The notes: a model not told the origin generated them from the sequence alone. Numbered from the stretch's first letter, positions 34,614 through 43,678 are shown. The stretch is 64,000 bases of DNA from Nocardia acididurans (GCF_016741815.1 NZ_JAERRJ010000011.1:62001-126000), one strand, 5' to 3'. Made by a program: numbers and translations.

Positions 34614-35672
34614 TCAATCCCGCCGGTGCGTCCGGCGGTAGGCGGCGGGGGTGGTGGAGGTCCATCTTTTGAAGGCGTGGATGAAGGGGGTGGCTTCGGC
34701 GTAGCCGAGGCGGATGGCTATGTCGTCCACGGAGAGTGGGGTGGCGGTGAGCATTTCCTCGGCGAGGGTGTGGCGGACCTCGTCGAGGAGGGCTCGGTAG
34801 GAGGTGCCGGCGGCGTCGAGGTGGCGGCGGAGGGTGCGGGGGCTCAGGTTGAGGTCGCGGGCGACTGCTTCGAAGGACGGGGGTGTGGCGAAACCTGTTG
34901 CGGCGGTGCCGGGTAGGAGGCGGTCGCGGACCTCGGCGGCGATGCCGGTGCGGGCGCTGCGGCGGTGCAGCAGGTCGCGGCACTGGGCGACGCAGACGGC
35001 CCAGGTGGGCTGGTTGGCCTGGGGGAGGGGCTGGGCCAGCAGGTCGGGGTCGATGCCGAAGACGGTGTGCGGGCGGTCGAAGGCCGGGCGGACGCCGAAC
35101 AGGGACTCCAGGAGTTCGGCCTGATCGGTTGCGGGGTAGGCGAATTCGGCGCGGGTGAAGTCGACGCGGGAGCCGAGCAGGTCGCTCATGACGCGGTGCA
35201 TGGCGATGATGTCGCGTTCGGCCAGGAACTGCTGGACGTCGGCGGGGATAGTGTCGTGGTGGATCCAGGTGACCACCTCGCGCGGGCGGGTCTCGACTAT
35301 CGGTGTGCAGAAGGCGAATCCGAGGCGGTAGTAGCGCAGGGCGAGGGAAATCGCTTCGCGCAGTGTGGGACTGGTGACGCAGGCGTAGCCGAAGATGCCG
35401 AAGGTACTGATGCGGTAGCGGCGGCCCACCTCCACGCCCAGGGCGGGCGCCTCGGGTAGTTCGCGGAGCAGATTGCGCACCACGGTCAGCTCGGTCTCGG
35501 CGGGGATCTGGGCCTCGGGGTCGATCAGCTGCTGAGCGGTCAGACCGGTGCCGGCGAGCATGCGTGCGGCGGTGACGCCGTGATCGGCGGCGAACTCGAC
35601 CATGACCGCCACGCTGGCCGTGCCGCGCGGAAAGTTCCAGGTCCGGACTTCCGGTTCCTCGACCGTACTCAT
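34614..35672 (-). CDS. AraC-family regulator, VirS-like
   Basis: A 352-residue regulator with an N-terminal arabinose-binding-like ligand domain (PF12625 type, ~20-205; VMVEFAADHGVTAARMLAGT) and a C-terminal AraC HTH (~250-350; FEAVARDLNLSPRTLRRHLD, VDDIAIRLGYAEATPFIHAF). This is the architecture of mycobacterial VirS, which is divergent from the BVMO gene mymA and controls it. The same layout is seen here: the divergent neighbour is a BVMO gene, with direct repeats between. The ligand is unknown, possibly a fatty acid. Confidence 0.88.
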   Translation of the reverse strand: MSTVEEPEVRTWNFPRGTASVAVMVEFAADHGVTAARMLAGTGLTAQQLIDPEAQIPAETELTVVRNLLRELPEAPALGVEVGRRYRISTFGIFGYACVTSPTLREAISLALRYYRLGFAFCTPIVETRPREVVTWIHHDTIPADVQQFLAERDIIAMHRVMSDLLGSRVDFTRAEFAYPATDQAELLESLFGVRPAFDRPHTVFGIDPDLLAQPLPQANQPTWAVCVAQCRDLLHRRSARTGIAAEVRDRLLPGTAATGFATPPSFEAVARDLNLSPRTLRRHLDAAGTSYRALLDEVRHTLAEEMLTATPLSVDDIAIRLGYAEATPFIHAFKRWTSTTPAAYRRTHRRD

Positions 35673-35679
35673 ACTCCGA

Positions 35680-35709
35680 TTATGGCCGAAAGTATGGATT
35701 TATTGGCCG
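35680..35709. promoter_or_regulatory. Direct repeat TTAT(T)GGCCG, candidate AraC-type binding site
   Basis: TTATGGCCG (35680-35688) and TTATTGGCCG (35700-35709) repeat at a 20-21 base spacing, about two helical turns, in the spacer between the VirS-like gene and the BVMO gene. AraC-family activators typically bind paired direct repeats. Confidence 0.4.
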
Positions 35710-35781
35710 TCGGTCTTTCATGTCCGCATAACCGCAGCTCGTAGCGTTGATCGCAGCACAACGAGGTGAGGAGAGCGGCAT

Positions 35782-37248
35782 ATGGGCACTCGGACGAGCC
35801 CGTCGATCGTGATCATCGGAACCGGCTTCGGCGGCCTGGGCATGGCCATGGAACTGCGGCGGGCCGGATTCGAGAACTTCACGATCCTGGAACGCGGCGG
35901 CGATGTCGGCGGAGTCTGGCGGGAGAACACCTACCCGGGCGCGGCCTGCGATGTGCCGTCGCCGCTGTACTCGTTCTCCTACGAGCCCAATCCGGACTGG
36001 AGCAAACGCTGCGCGCCGCAGGCGGAGATCCACGCCTACCTGCGCGGACTGGCCGAGAAGCACGGACTGCTGTCGAAGATCCGGTTCGGCAGCGAGGTCA
36101 CCGAGTCCGAATACGACGACGCCACCGGCACCTGGACCATCCGCACCGCCGACGGCGCGAGCCTGACCGCGGACGTGCTCATCTCGGCCGTCGGGCAGCT
36201 CTCGCGCCCGGCCGTGCCGAACATCCCGGGCAGTGACAGTTTCGCGGGTGAGACCTTCCACTCCGCCGAGTGGAACCACGCGGTCGACCTCACCGGCAAA
36301 CGCGTCGCCGTCATCGGAACCGGCGCCAGCGCAATCCAATTCGTGCCCGCCATCCAGCCGCACGTCGAGCACATGACCGTATTCCAGCGCTCGGCCACCT
36401 GGATCCTCCCCAAGCCGGACACCGATTACGGTCCGCGCCTGCGCACACTGTTCCGCTACCTGCCGCCCACCCAGCTGGTGGAGCGCGTCGGCTGGTGGGC
36501 GGTGTGCGAGACCACCTCGCTGAGCATCGTCGACATCCCCGCCATCCGCCCGATCGTGGAGTGGATCGGCACCACCCACCTGGACAAGCAGGTCAGCGAT
36601 CCGGCCCTGCGCGCCAAACTGCTGCCCGACGCCCCGCCCGGCTGCAAACGCGGCCTGTTCTCCAACGACTGGTTCCCGGCGCTGGCCCAGCCCAATGTGC
36701 ACGTCGAGACCGGCGGCATCACCGAGATCACGCCCACCGGCGTGCGCAGCGCCGACGGCGTACTGCACGAGGCGGACGTCATCATCTACGGCACCGGCTT
36801 CAAGGGCACCGAATTCCTGTGGCCCATGACCGTCACCGGCAGCCAGGGCCGCAAACTGCACGACGAATGGGCCGGCGGCGCACGGGCTTTCAAGGGCATC
36901 ACCGTGACCGGCTTCCCGAATCTGTTCCTGCTGTACGGCCCGAACACGAATCTGGGCGCGGGTTCCATCGTGCACATCATCGAATCCCAGACCCGCTACA
37001 TCCGCCAGGCCGTCGAACTGCTCGCCGGCCGCCCCGGTCATGTCCTCGACGTGCGTGCCGAGGTGGAGGCCGACTACGACGCGAGAATTCAAGCCCGCCT
37101 GGATCGTTCGGTCTGGAGCTTCTGCACCAGCTGGTACCGGAACACGGCCGGGCGCATCACCAACAACTGGCCCGGCACCGTCACCGGCTACCGCCTGAAC
37201 ACGCGCCGCCTGAACCCGTCCGACTACCGCCTGACCCGCGTCGGCTGA
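35782..37248 (+). CDS. Flavin-containing / Baeyer-Villiger monooxygenase (MymA-like)
   Basis: Uses FAD and NADPH to insert oxygen into ketones or oxidise heteroatoms. The 488-residue protein has the FAD motif IVIIGTGFGGLGMAMELRRA (7-26), the BVMO fingerprint FAGETFHSAEWNH (FxGxxxHxxxW, ~154-166), and the NADPH motif RVAVIGTGASAIQFVPAI (~174-191). It is divergent from the VirS-like regulator, as mymA is in M. tuberculosis, and 10 bases upstream of a GMC oxidoreductase gene, so the two are probably co-transcribed. Confidence 0.92.
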   Translation: MGTRTSPSIVIIGTGFGGLGMAMELRRAGFENFTILERGGDVGGVWRENTYPGAACDVPSPLYSFSYEPNPDWSKRCAPQAEIHAYLRGLAEKHGLLSKIRFGSEVTESEYDDATGTWTIRTADGASLTADVLISAVGQLSRPAVPNIPGSDSFAGETFHSAEWNHAVDLTGKRVAVIGTGASAIQFVPAIQPHVEHMTVFQRSATWILPKPDTDYGPRLRTLFRYLPPTQLVERVGWWAVCETTSLSIVDIPAIRPIVEWIGTTHLDKQVSDPALRAKLLPDAPPGCKRGLFSNDWFPALAQPNVHVETGGITEITPTGVRSADGVLHEADVIIYGTGFKGTEFLWPMTVTGSQGRKLHDEWAGGARAFKGITVTGFPNLFLLYGPNTNLGAGSIVHIIESQTRYIRQAVELLAGRPGHVLDVRAEVEADYDARIQARLDRSVWSFCTSWYRNTAGRITNNWPGTVTGYRLNTRRLNPSDYRLTRVG

Positions 37249-37258
37249 GGGAGTTCCC

Positions 37259-38983
37259 ATGCGTTTCGACTACGACGTCCTCGTCATCGGCTCCGGTTTC
37301 GGCGGCAGCGTGAGCGCGCTGCGGCTCACCGAGAAGGGTTACCGCGTAGGCGTTCTGGAGGCGGGCCGCCGCTTCGAGGACCACGAGTTCGCCGCCACCT
37401 CCTGGCGGATGCGCCAGTACCTGTGGGCGCCGGCCCTGGGCTGCTTCGGAATTCAGCGATTGAGTCTGCTGAAGGACACCTTCATCATGGCGGGCGCGGG
37501 CGTCGGCGGCGGTTCGCTCGTATACGCCAACACCCTCTACGAGCCGCCGGACAAGTTCTACGCCGACCGCCAGTGGGGTCACATCACCGACTGGAAGGCC
37601 GAACTCGCACCGCACTACGACCAGGCCAAACGCATGCTGGGCGTGACGATCAACCCGGCCACCACACCCACCGACCGGGTGCTGCTCGAGGTGGCCGAGG
37701 AGATGGGCATCGCCGACACCTATCAGCGCACCCCGGTGGGCGTGTTCTTCGGCGGACCCGGACGACGGCCCGGCGAGGATGTGCCTGATCCGTTCTTCGG
37801 CGGCGTGGGACCGGACCGGCGCTCGTGCACCCACTGCGGCGAATGCATGACCGGCTGCCGCCACAACGCCAAGAACACCCTGGTGAAGAACTACCTGTAC
37901 CTGGCCGAGAAGGCCGGGGCCGCAGTGCATCCGCTGACCACGGTCACCGATGTGCGCCCGCTCGGCGGCGGCGGGTTCGCGGTGGAGACCGTGCGCACCG
38001 GCCGCTGGGTGCGCAGGCAGCGCCGCGAATTCACCGCCGAGCAGGTGATTTTCGCGGCGGCATCGCTGGGCACCCAGAAGCTGCTGCACCGCCTGCGGGA
38101 CAAGGGCTCGCTGCCCGGCCTCTCACCCCGGCTCGGCTACCTGTCCCGCACCAATTCCGAAGAGCTGCTGGCGGTTCGGAGCCGGGTGAAGGGCAGCGAC
38201 TACACCAGGGGCGTCGCGATCACCTCCTCGATCCACCCGGATCACGACACCCATATCGAACCGGTCCGCTACGGCAAGGGCAGCAATGCCATGTCGCCCA
38301 TGACCACCATGATGGTCGGCGGTGACGGCCCGCGCTGGCGCGGCTGGCTGCGCGAGATGGTGCGCAATCGGCGCGATGTGCTGCGGGTGCACACTCCAGC
38401 GCGCTGGTCCGAGCAGTCGGTCGGCCTGCTGGTCATGCAGTCGGTGGACAACTCCATCACGACCTACACCAAACGCGGCTTCTTCGGTCGCACCATGACC
38501 ACCAGACAGGGTGAGGGACAACCGAATCCGGATTGGATCCCGGCCGGTCACGCGGTCGCCGAACGCATTGCCGAGAAGATCGACGGCGTCCCCACCGCCG
38601 CCACCTCCAGCAGCATCTTCAACATCCCCATGACCGGCCACTTCATCGGCGGCTGCGTCATCGGCGATTCCCCCGAAACCGGCGTGGTCGACCCCTACCA
38701 CCGCCTCTACGGCCACCCCGGCCTGCACATCATCGACGGCTCCACCATCTCCGCCAACCTCGGCGTGAACCCGTCCCTGACGATCACCGCCCAGGCCGAA
38801 CGCGCGATCTCGCTGTGGCCCAACAGGGGTGAGCCCGACCAGCGCCCGGCACCGGGCGCGGACTACCGGCGCATCGCCCCCGTCGCCCCGCGGTATCCGA
38901 TGGTGCCGCCCACCGCCCCCGCGGCGCTGCGACTGCCGATCGTCGGCTTCGGCGAGAGCCGAAAGGTGAACGCGGACACGTGA
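37259..38983 (+). CDS. GMC oxidoreductase, ChoD (cholesterol oxidase-like) family
   Basis: A 574-residue FAD enzyme. The N-terminal motif YDVLVIGSGFGGSVSALRLT (5-24), a middle segment MAGAGVGGGSLVYANTLYEP (~77-96) and a C-terminal GMC block (HIIDGSTISANLGVNPSLTI, ~486-505) define the family. Near residue 183 there is CTHCGECMTGCRHNAKNTL, with the CxxCxxCxxxC spacing of a [4Fe-4S] site; a similar Cys cluster occurs, as I recall, in mycobacterial ChoD (Rv3409c). No signal peptide is visible, unlike secreted cholesterol oxidases. The substrate is probably a sterol or other alcohol and is not proven. It follows the BVMO gene closely. Confidence 0.88.
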   Translation: MRFDYDVLVIGSGFGGSVSALRLTEKGYRVGVLEAGRRFEDHEFAATSWRMRQYLWAPALGCFGIQRLSLLKDTFIMAGAGVGGGSLVYANTLYEPPDKFYADRQWGHITDWKAELAPHYDQAKRMLGVTINPATTPTDRVLLEVAEEMGIADTYQRTPVGVFFGGPGRRPGEDVPDPFFGGVGPDRRSCTHCGECMTGCRHNAKNTLVKNYLYLAEKAGAAVHPLTTVTDVRPLGGGGFAVETVRTGRWVRRQRREFTAEQVIFAAASLGTQKLLHRLRDKGSLPGLSPRLGYLSRTNSEELLAVRSRVKGSDYTRGVAITSSIHPDHDTHIEPVRYGKGSNAMSPMTTMMVGGDGPRWRGWLREMVRNRRDVLRVHTPARWSEQSVGLLVMQSVDNSITTYTKRGFFGRTMTTRQGEGQPNPDWIPAGHAVAERIAEKIDGVPTAATSSSIFNIPMTGHFIGGCVIGDSPETGVVDPYHRLYGHPGLHIIDGSTISANLGVNPSLTITAQAERAISLWPNRGEPDQRPAPGADYRRIAPVAPRYPMVPPTAPAALRLPIVGFGESRKVNADT

Positions 38984-39037
38984 ACCCGCAGGCACGGGGT
39001 GCGTTGGGGTGACGGGTTGCGGCCGGGATGACCGGGG

Positions 39038-40009
39038 CTACAGCTGGAGCAGGCGGGACTTCGCTTCGACGTATTCGGCCGCGAGCCGGTCGACCACATC
39101 GGCGACCGGGCGCACGGCGTCGATGGTGCCGATGCCCTGGCCCGAGCCCCAGATATCGCGCCACGGCTTGGCTTCGGTGCCGGTGGACTCGTCGGTGCCG
39201 AAATCCATGACCGACGGATCGCGGTCACCGAGGTTGTCGGGGTCCAGGCCGGCGGCGGAGATACTGGGGCGCAGGTAGTTTCCGTGCACGCCGGTGAAGC
39301 GGCTGGAGTAGACGATATCGGCGGCGCTGGAGTCCACGATCATCTGCTTGTAGCCGGGGACCGCGTTGGCCTCGTCGGTGGCGATGAACGCCGAGCCGAT
39401 GTAGGCCAGGTCCGCCCCGGCGGCCTGCGCGGCCAGCACCGAACGCCCGTGGCCGATGGCCCCCGAGAGCAGCAGCGGCCCGTCGAACCAGGCGCGGATC
39501 TCCTGGAGCAGCGCGAACGGCGACTGCGCTCCCGCATGCCCGCCCGCGCCCGCCGCCACCGCGATGAGCCCGTCGGCCCCGCGCTCGACCGCCTTGCGCG
39601 CGAACACATTGTTGATCACGTCGTGCAGCACGATGCCGCCGTAGGAGTGCACGGCCTCGTTCACATCGGCGCGCGCGCCGAGCGAGGTGATGACGATCGG
39701 CACCTGGAATTCGACGACGGTCGCGAGGTCCTGTTCGAGCCGGTCGTTGCTCTTGTGCACGATGAGGTTCACCGCGAACGGCGCGGACGGCCGCTCCGGA
39801 TTGTCGGCGTCGTGCTTGGCCAGTTCCTCGGTGATCCGGATCAGCCATTCCCGGAACTGCGCGTGCGGGCGGGCGTTCAGCGAGGGGAACGACCCCACCA
39901 CCCCCGCCTTGCACTGCGCGATCACCAGTTCCGGTCCGGACACGATGAACATGGGCGAGGCGACGGCGGGCAGCCGCAGTCGCTCGGACAGGATGGGCGG
40001 CAGGCTCAT
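39038..40009 (-). CDS. Nitronate monooxygenase (2-nitropropane dioxygenase-like, FMN)
   Basis: An FMN-dependent TIM-barrel enzyme that oxidises nitronates, or an enoyl-reductase-like relative. The 323-residue protein shows LRLPAVASPMFIVSGPELVI (12-31), FAVNLIVHK, the catalytic-loop AAGAGGHAGAQSPFALL (~169-185) with the conserved His, and the phosphate-binding GAIGHGRSVLAAQAAGADLAYIGSAF region. The ATG at 40009 follows GAAGGAAAG; a longer frame adds 17 residues. It converges with the GMC oxidoreductase gene. Confidence 0.88.
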   Translation of the reverse strand: MSLPPILSERLRLPAVASPMFIVSGPELVIAQCKAGVVGSFPSLNARPHAQFREWLIRITEELAKHDADNPERPSAPFAVNLIVHKSNDRLEQDLATVVEFQVPIVITSLGARADVNEAVHSYGGIVLHDVINNVFARKAVERGADGLIAVAAGAGGHAGAQSPFALLQEIRAWFDGPLLLSGAIGHGRSVLAAQAAGADLAYIGSAFIATDEANAVPGYKQMIVDSSAADIVYSSRFTGVHGNYLRPSISAAGLDPDNLGDRDPSVMDFGTDESTGTEAKPWRDIWGSGQGIGTIDAVRPVADVVDRLAAEYVEAKSRLLQL

Positions 40010-40096
40010 CGGTGCTTTCCTTCGATCAGGTGTGGACGTCGCGTGCGAGACGCGGTTCACATACTGCCAGTTGCAGCTGTCAGTCGCCGCGCCCGG

Positions 40097-41350
40097 TCAG
40101 GCGGCGTGGGTGGCGGCCAGCCGATCGTGCCGCGCGTAGCTGCGATCCGGATTGTTGGCCCGCGTGACCCGCTCGATGACCCAGGTGGTGACCCGCCGCC
40201 CGGCCCGCTCGCTGACGCCCGTCGCGCCCGGGATGATCCGCCGCGGCACCTCGATCATGGTGTTCACCACGGCGGTCGCCATGACCAGCCCCATGAACAC
40301 CCGGCTGTGCGGCATCCCGAGATAGTCGGAGTTCTTGCGCCCCAGCATGATCCGCCCGTACGAGGTGGAGTACTGGGTGACGGCGTAGCGCAGCGCCCGG
40401 GTGCGCAGATCGGCGCCGTCGATTCCGTACACCGGCCCGAAGGAGGCGATCAAAGCCTTGGACAGCGTGCGCGAATCCTCGTCGGGCAGGAACTCGTAGT
40501 CGGCCTGCAGCCACATGAGCCGCCATGCGTCGGCCTCCTGGGCGGGCAGCAGTTCCGGATCCAGTCCGATCAGATGTCCGACGTACCGCCACAGGTGGTA
40601 CACCGATTCCTTCTCCCGCTTGGAGAATTGCAGTCCGAGCACCTGGCAGCCGATGATGCTCGCCCACGAGAACAGCAGCAGGGTGCCCGACAGCAGTGAC
40701 TGGTTGACCGGCTGATCCCAGTCGGCGTAGTTCCAGTCCGGTCGCCGGTTCATGCCCGCGCGTACCTGGGCGTGCATGATCCGCACCCGCAGTGTGTTCT
40801 TGAAGCCGGATTCGAATCGCCCCATCCCGCCGGGGCTGGTCACGTCGTACCACCAGCCGGAGGTCTCGGCGACCCGCCGCGGCGCCATGGATTCGGCCGA
40901 CAGTCCGCCGGTGCCGACCAGCACCTTGTCCGCGCGGGAGGCCAGGTATCCGCCGTTGAGCGACATCATCGACAGCACCAGGCTCAGCGCCCACGGCCCG
41001 ATCCGCCCGGATACCCGCGAGGCGTGCTCGAGCTTGTCCTGATCCAGCCAGTACGGCATCGAATCCACATGGGCGAAGAAGGTTTTCAGCTCTTCGGGCG
41101 CGTCCGGCACGGCGTCGATCCCGCGTTCCAGGGCGATCTCGAACAGGCGGCGGCCCTGGCCGGTGGGCAGGCGGCGGAACATCTCCACCACGGCATCGGC
41201 GAGTGGATCGCCCAGCTGGGTGAACCGGCGGTAGTCCTCGCGCTGTTCTGCGGTCGGCCGGATCTCACCCGGCGCCAGGAACTTGATGCCCAGGTTGTGC
41301 GGGAACTCCGCGAAGAATCCGGGGTCGGCCAACTGGCTGGAACGCGCCAT
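40097..41350 (-). CDS. MpaB-family (DUF2236) oxygenase-like protein, copy 1
   Basis: A 417-residue protein of the DUF2236 family, which includes latex-clearing protein Lcp, a b-type haem rubber oxygenase. Conserved family sequence is present: FESGFKNTLRVRIMHAQVRA (~181-200), whose His is the likely axial haem ligand, with an Arg just before it. No twin-arginine or other signal is visible, whereas true Lcp is secreted. It is divergent from a TetR gene with tandem operators between. The substrate is unknown; a hydrophobic polyene or lipid is plausible by family. Confidence 0.85.
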   Translation of the reverse strand: MARSSQLADPGFFAEFPHNLGIKFLAPGEIRPTAEQREDYRRFTQLGDPLADAVVEMFRRLPTGQGRRLFEIALERGIDAVPDAPEELKTFFAHVDSMPYWLDQDKLEHASRVSGRIGPWALSLVLSMMSLNGGYLASRADKVLVGTGGLSAESMAPRRVAETSGWWYDVTSPGGMGRFESGFKNTLRVRIMHAQVRAGMNRRPDWNYADWDQPVNQSLLSGTLLLFSWASIIGCQVLGLQFSKREKESVYHLWRYVGHLIGLDPELLPAQEADAWRLMWLQADYEFLPDEDSRTLSKALIASFGPVYGIDGADLRTRALRYAVTQYSTSYGRIMLGRKNSDYLGMPHSRVFMGLVMATAVVNTMIEVPRRIIPGATGVSERAGRRVTTWVIERVTRANNPDRSYARHDRLAATHAA

Positions 41351-41378
41351 TGCGTGCCTCCTGTTATGCGGTTCACTC

Positions 41379-41400
41379 TCTGGTGAAGGTCTTCACCAGA
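41379..41400. promoter_or_regulatory. TetR operator, first of a tandem pair
   Basis: Arms TCTGGTGAAG and CTTCACCAGA form a 10-2-10 inverted repeat just upstream of the MpaB gene (start at 41350), in the spacer shared with the divergent TetR gene. Confidence 0.75.
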
Positions 41401-41403
41401 AGA

Positions 41404-41425
41404 TTTGGTGATAGTCTTCACCAAA
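41404..41425. promoter_or_regulatory. TetR operator, second of a tandem pair
   Basis: TTTGGTGA and TCACCAAA form an inverted repeat of the same 22-bp length and the same TGGTGA/TCACCA core as the first site. The start-to-start offset is 25 bp. Two near-identical palindromes in one short spacer argue for specific binding by the adjacent TetR protein. Confidence 0.75.
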
Positions 41426-41456
41426 GTTGACGGCATGGCAATAGACGAGGTGGCGC

Positions 41457-42125
41457 ATGTCAGAACCCCGGGGCCGGTATGCGGGTCAGAGCGTCGGCGA
41501 ACGTCGCGCCCAGCGCCGCGAGAAACTGCGCACGGCCGCGCTCGACGTGCTGGCCGAGCAGGGTCTGCTCGGCCTCAAGGTGCGCGCCCTGTGCACCCGC
41601 GCGGGCCTCAACGACCGCTACTTCTACGAGAGCTACTCCCATATCGACCGGCTGATCATGGAGGTGGTCGAGGAGCAGCAGGCGCAGATCCTGGCCGAGC
41701 TGCTGGTGGTGATCGCCGCCGAGCCGGCCGACACCCGTATTCGCCTGCGGGCCGTGGTCGAGACCGTGGTCGCCGCGGTCGCGGACCACCCCGCCCGTCG
41801 CCGCCTCTTCCTCGACATGCAGTCCACCGACGAATTGCGCAGCCGCCGAACCGAACTCGTCAATATGGCGATGAACATCATGCTCGATCAGGGACGTGAA
41901 CTGCTCGGCGCGGAGGCCGTCACCGGCATCCACGCCGAACTCGCCGCCCGCACGGTCGCCTACGGCGGCCTCGACATCCTCACCGAATGGCTGGCCGGCG
42001 ACCTCGACATCGACCGCACACAGCTGATCGACTTCCTGGTGGCCATGATCCTGACCTCCTCGGAGATCACCACCACCGTGCGCCGGGAAATGGCCGGCGC
42101 GGGCGGGGCCGAACGCCCCGCCTGA
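41457..42125 (+). CDS. TetR-family regulator of the MpaB genes
   Basis: A 222-residue TetR regulator with HTH in residues ~15-65 (RREKLRTAALDVLAEQGLLG, ALCTRAGLNDRYFYESYSHI) and a helical ligand domain. It lies between two MpaB-family genes, divergent from the first and convergent with the second, and faces the tandem TGGTGA/TCACCA operators that probably repress itself and MpaB copy 1. Inducer unknown. Confidence 0.88.
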   Translation: MSEPRGRYAGQSVGERRAQRREKLRTAALDVLAEQGLLGLKVRALCTRAGLNDRYFYESYSHIDRLIMEVVEEQQAQILAELLVVIAAEPADTRIRLRAVVETVVAAVADHPARRRLFLDMQSTDELRSRRTELVNMAMNIMLDQGRELLGAEAVTGIHAELAARTVAYGGLDILTEWLAGDLDIDRTQLIDFLVAMILTSSEITTTVRREMAGAGGAERPA

Positions 42126-42141
42126 TCGGAAGCGCCGCCGC

Positions 42142-42996
42142 TCAGTCCTTTTCGGCAGCGACGATGCGCTCGTACACGCTCTTCTCATAGCGCAGCCGCC
42201 GCGGCACCAGCGGCCACGTCGTGCGCACCAACGTGCTGAACACCTGAAACCCCAACGCGTCCAAGGAATTCCAGCGCAACCCGAGGATCTCGCGCCCGCG
42301 TTCGGGCATGAGCGCGGCGATCAGCCAGACATTGAACTGCATGAACGGCTTGCGGATCACTGTCCAGACCGGCCGCGGGATTCCCGGAACCGGCGGAATC
42401 TCCAGGCGCGCCGCGTTCAGGGCGAAGTCGGTGGTCGCATTGGCCTCCAACTCCGCGGCCAGCATTCGATTCCAATATGCCTGGAAGTCGGCGTAATTCG
42501 TGATCACCGGTTGCTCCGACAGCCCGTACCGCTGCCACCAGGTCACCCCCTCGGCGATGAGCTGATCCTTCTCCGCCCAGGTCAGCGGCGTGCCGAAGTG
42601 CTCGTTCAGCGCGATCATGGTCTCCACGAAGACCGCGTGGGTCCACCAGTACACGTCGGGATTCAGTGCGTGATAGCGCTTCCCGTGGTGATCGATCCCT
42701 TTGATATCCCGGTGGTAGTCGCGAACCCGCTGTGCCGCACCGGATTCCGGCGAATCGTAGATCGAGTCCTCGATTCTGGGGATGGAGCGCAGCAGGCGAT
42801 CCCAGGGATCGTCGAAGAAATTCGAATGCTGCTGCAGCGCCGCGCCCACGGCCGGATGCATGTTCTGCAGGGTGCCCGAGCGCCCGAAGAACAGCTTCGA
42901 ACGCCTGTCGCCGAAGTACTTCCAGGTCAGCGATCCCGGTCCCAGGGGCGCGCCGGTATGCGCTTCCCGGGGTTCGACATGCGCGGCGTTGGTCAT
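42142..42996 (-). CDS. MpaB-family (DUF2236) oxygenase-like protein, copy 2
   Basis: A 284-residue DUF2236 protein of the shorter MpaB type. Family sequence includes GSLTWKYFGDRRSKLFFGRS (21-40), VRDYHRDIKGIDHHGKRYHA (~92-111; His-rich), LNPDVYWWTHAVFVETMIAL and an NYADFQAYWNRML segment. The many conserved His residues could bind haem, but no activity is established for this subfamily. The ATG at 42996 follows GGAGG; a longer frame adds 91 residues in the promoter. It shares little obvious sequence with copy 1 apart from the fold family. Confidence 0.85.
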   Translation of the reverse strand: MTNAAHVEPREAHTGAPLGPGSLTWKYFGDRRSKLFFGRSGTLQNMHPAVGAALQQHSNFFDDPWDRLLRSIPRIEDSIYDSPESGAAQRVRDYHRDIKGIDHHGKRYHALNPDVYWWTHAVFVETMIALNEHFGTPLTWAEKDQLIAEGVTWWQRYGLSEQPVITNYADFQAYWNRMLAAELEANATTDFALNAARLEIPPVPGIPRPVWTVIRKPFMQFNVWLIAALMPERGREILGLRWNSLDALGFQVFSTLVRTTWPLVPRRLRYEKSVYERIVAAEKD

Positions 42997-43201
42997 GTCT
43001 GTGCCTCCACTCCGTTGCGGGCCGATCTTCGGACAATGCAACATGAACTCTCGCATTGTTGCAAGATGATGAGACAATAACTGCTTCTTTGTCGCACGGC
43101 GACCCTCGTGCGCTACCTTCAGCCCCTGCTGACGGCGGACTGAATTTCGGTGCGTGGGATGATGATCATGCTCTTTCGAGTGGTGACCGGATGGGGGACG
43201 G

Positions 43202-43675
43202 ATGCGGATTTCGACGGTTCTGCGGAGTGCGGCACTGGCCGCGCTGATGCTGCTGCTGTGCGTGGTCACCGGGGTTGCCGGGGTGGCGCGAGCCGATACC
43301 GCGAAGGCCGAGAAGGTGGCGACCGACTACGCGGTCGGAGCGGCGACCGTGGACTACCGCGACACCGACAGCTGGATGAAGCGGCTCCAGCACAACGCCA
43401 CGCCGGAGCTGGCCGCCAAGTACGAAGGCACCCGGGCCAAACTCGAGCAGATCATGATCCCGCTGAAGTGGGAGTCGACCGCCACGCCGGTCAGCGCGCG
43501 GACCACCTCCGAGAAGGACGGGGTCTATCAGGTCGAGGTCGTGCTGGATGTGACCACCCGCAATACCCAGAATCCGGACTGGACGCACAGCACGGTCACC
43601 TACTACATCACCGTGGACGGTCCACGCGGCTACCTGGTCTCCGATGCCGGTGGCGATGCCGCGCCGCTGAAGTAG
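43202..43675 (+). CDS. Small secreted protein with signal peptide (Mce-associated-like)
   Basis: A 157-residue exported protein. Residues 1-31 form a signal peptide: basic start MRISTVLRSA, hydrophobic LAALMLLLCVVTGVAG, and an ARA cleavage motif before DTAKAEK. The mature ~125 residues look like the NTF2-like fold of Mce-associated proteins (helical VATDYAVGAATVDYRDTDSWM, then strands VYQVEVVLDVTT and VTYYITVDGPRGYLVSD). No mce operon is nearby. A GGGGGACGG stretch precedes the ATG. Function unknown. Confidence 0.7.
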   Translation: MRISTVLRSAALAALMLLLCVVTGVAGVARADTAKAEKVATDYAVGAATVDYRDTDSWMKRLQHNATPELAAKYEGTRAKLEQIMIPLKWESTATPVSARTTSEKDGVYQVEVVLDVTTRNTQNPDWTHSTVTYYITVDGPRGYLVSDAGGDAAPLK

Positions 43676-43678
43676 CGC

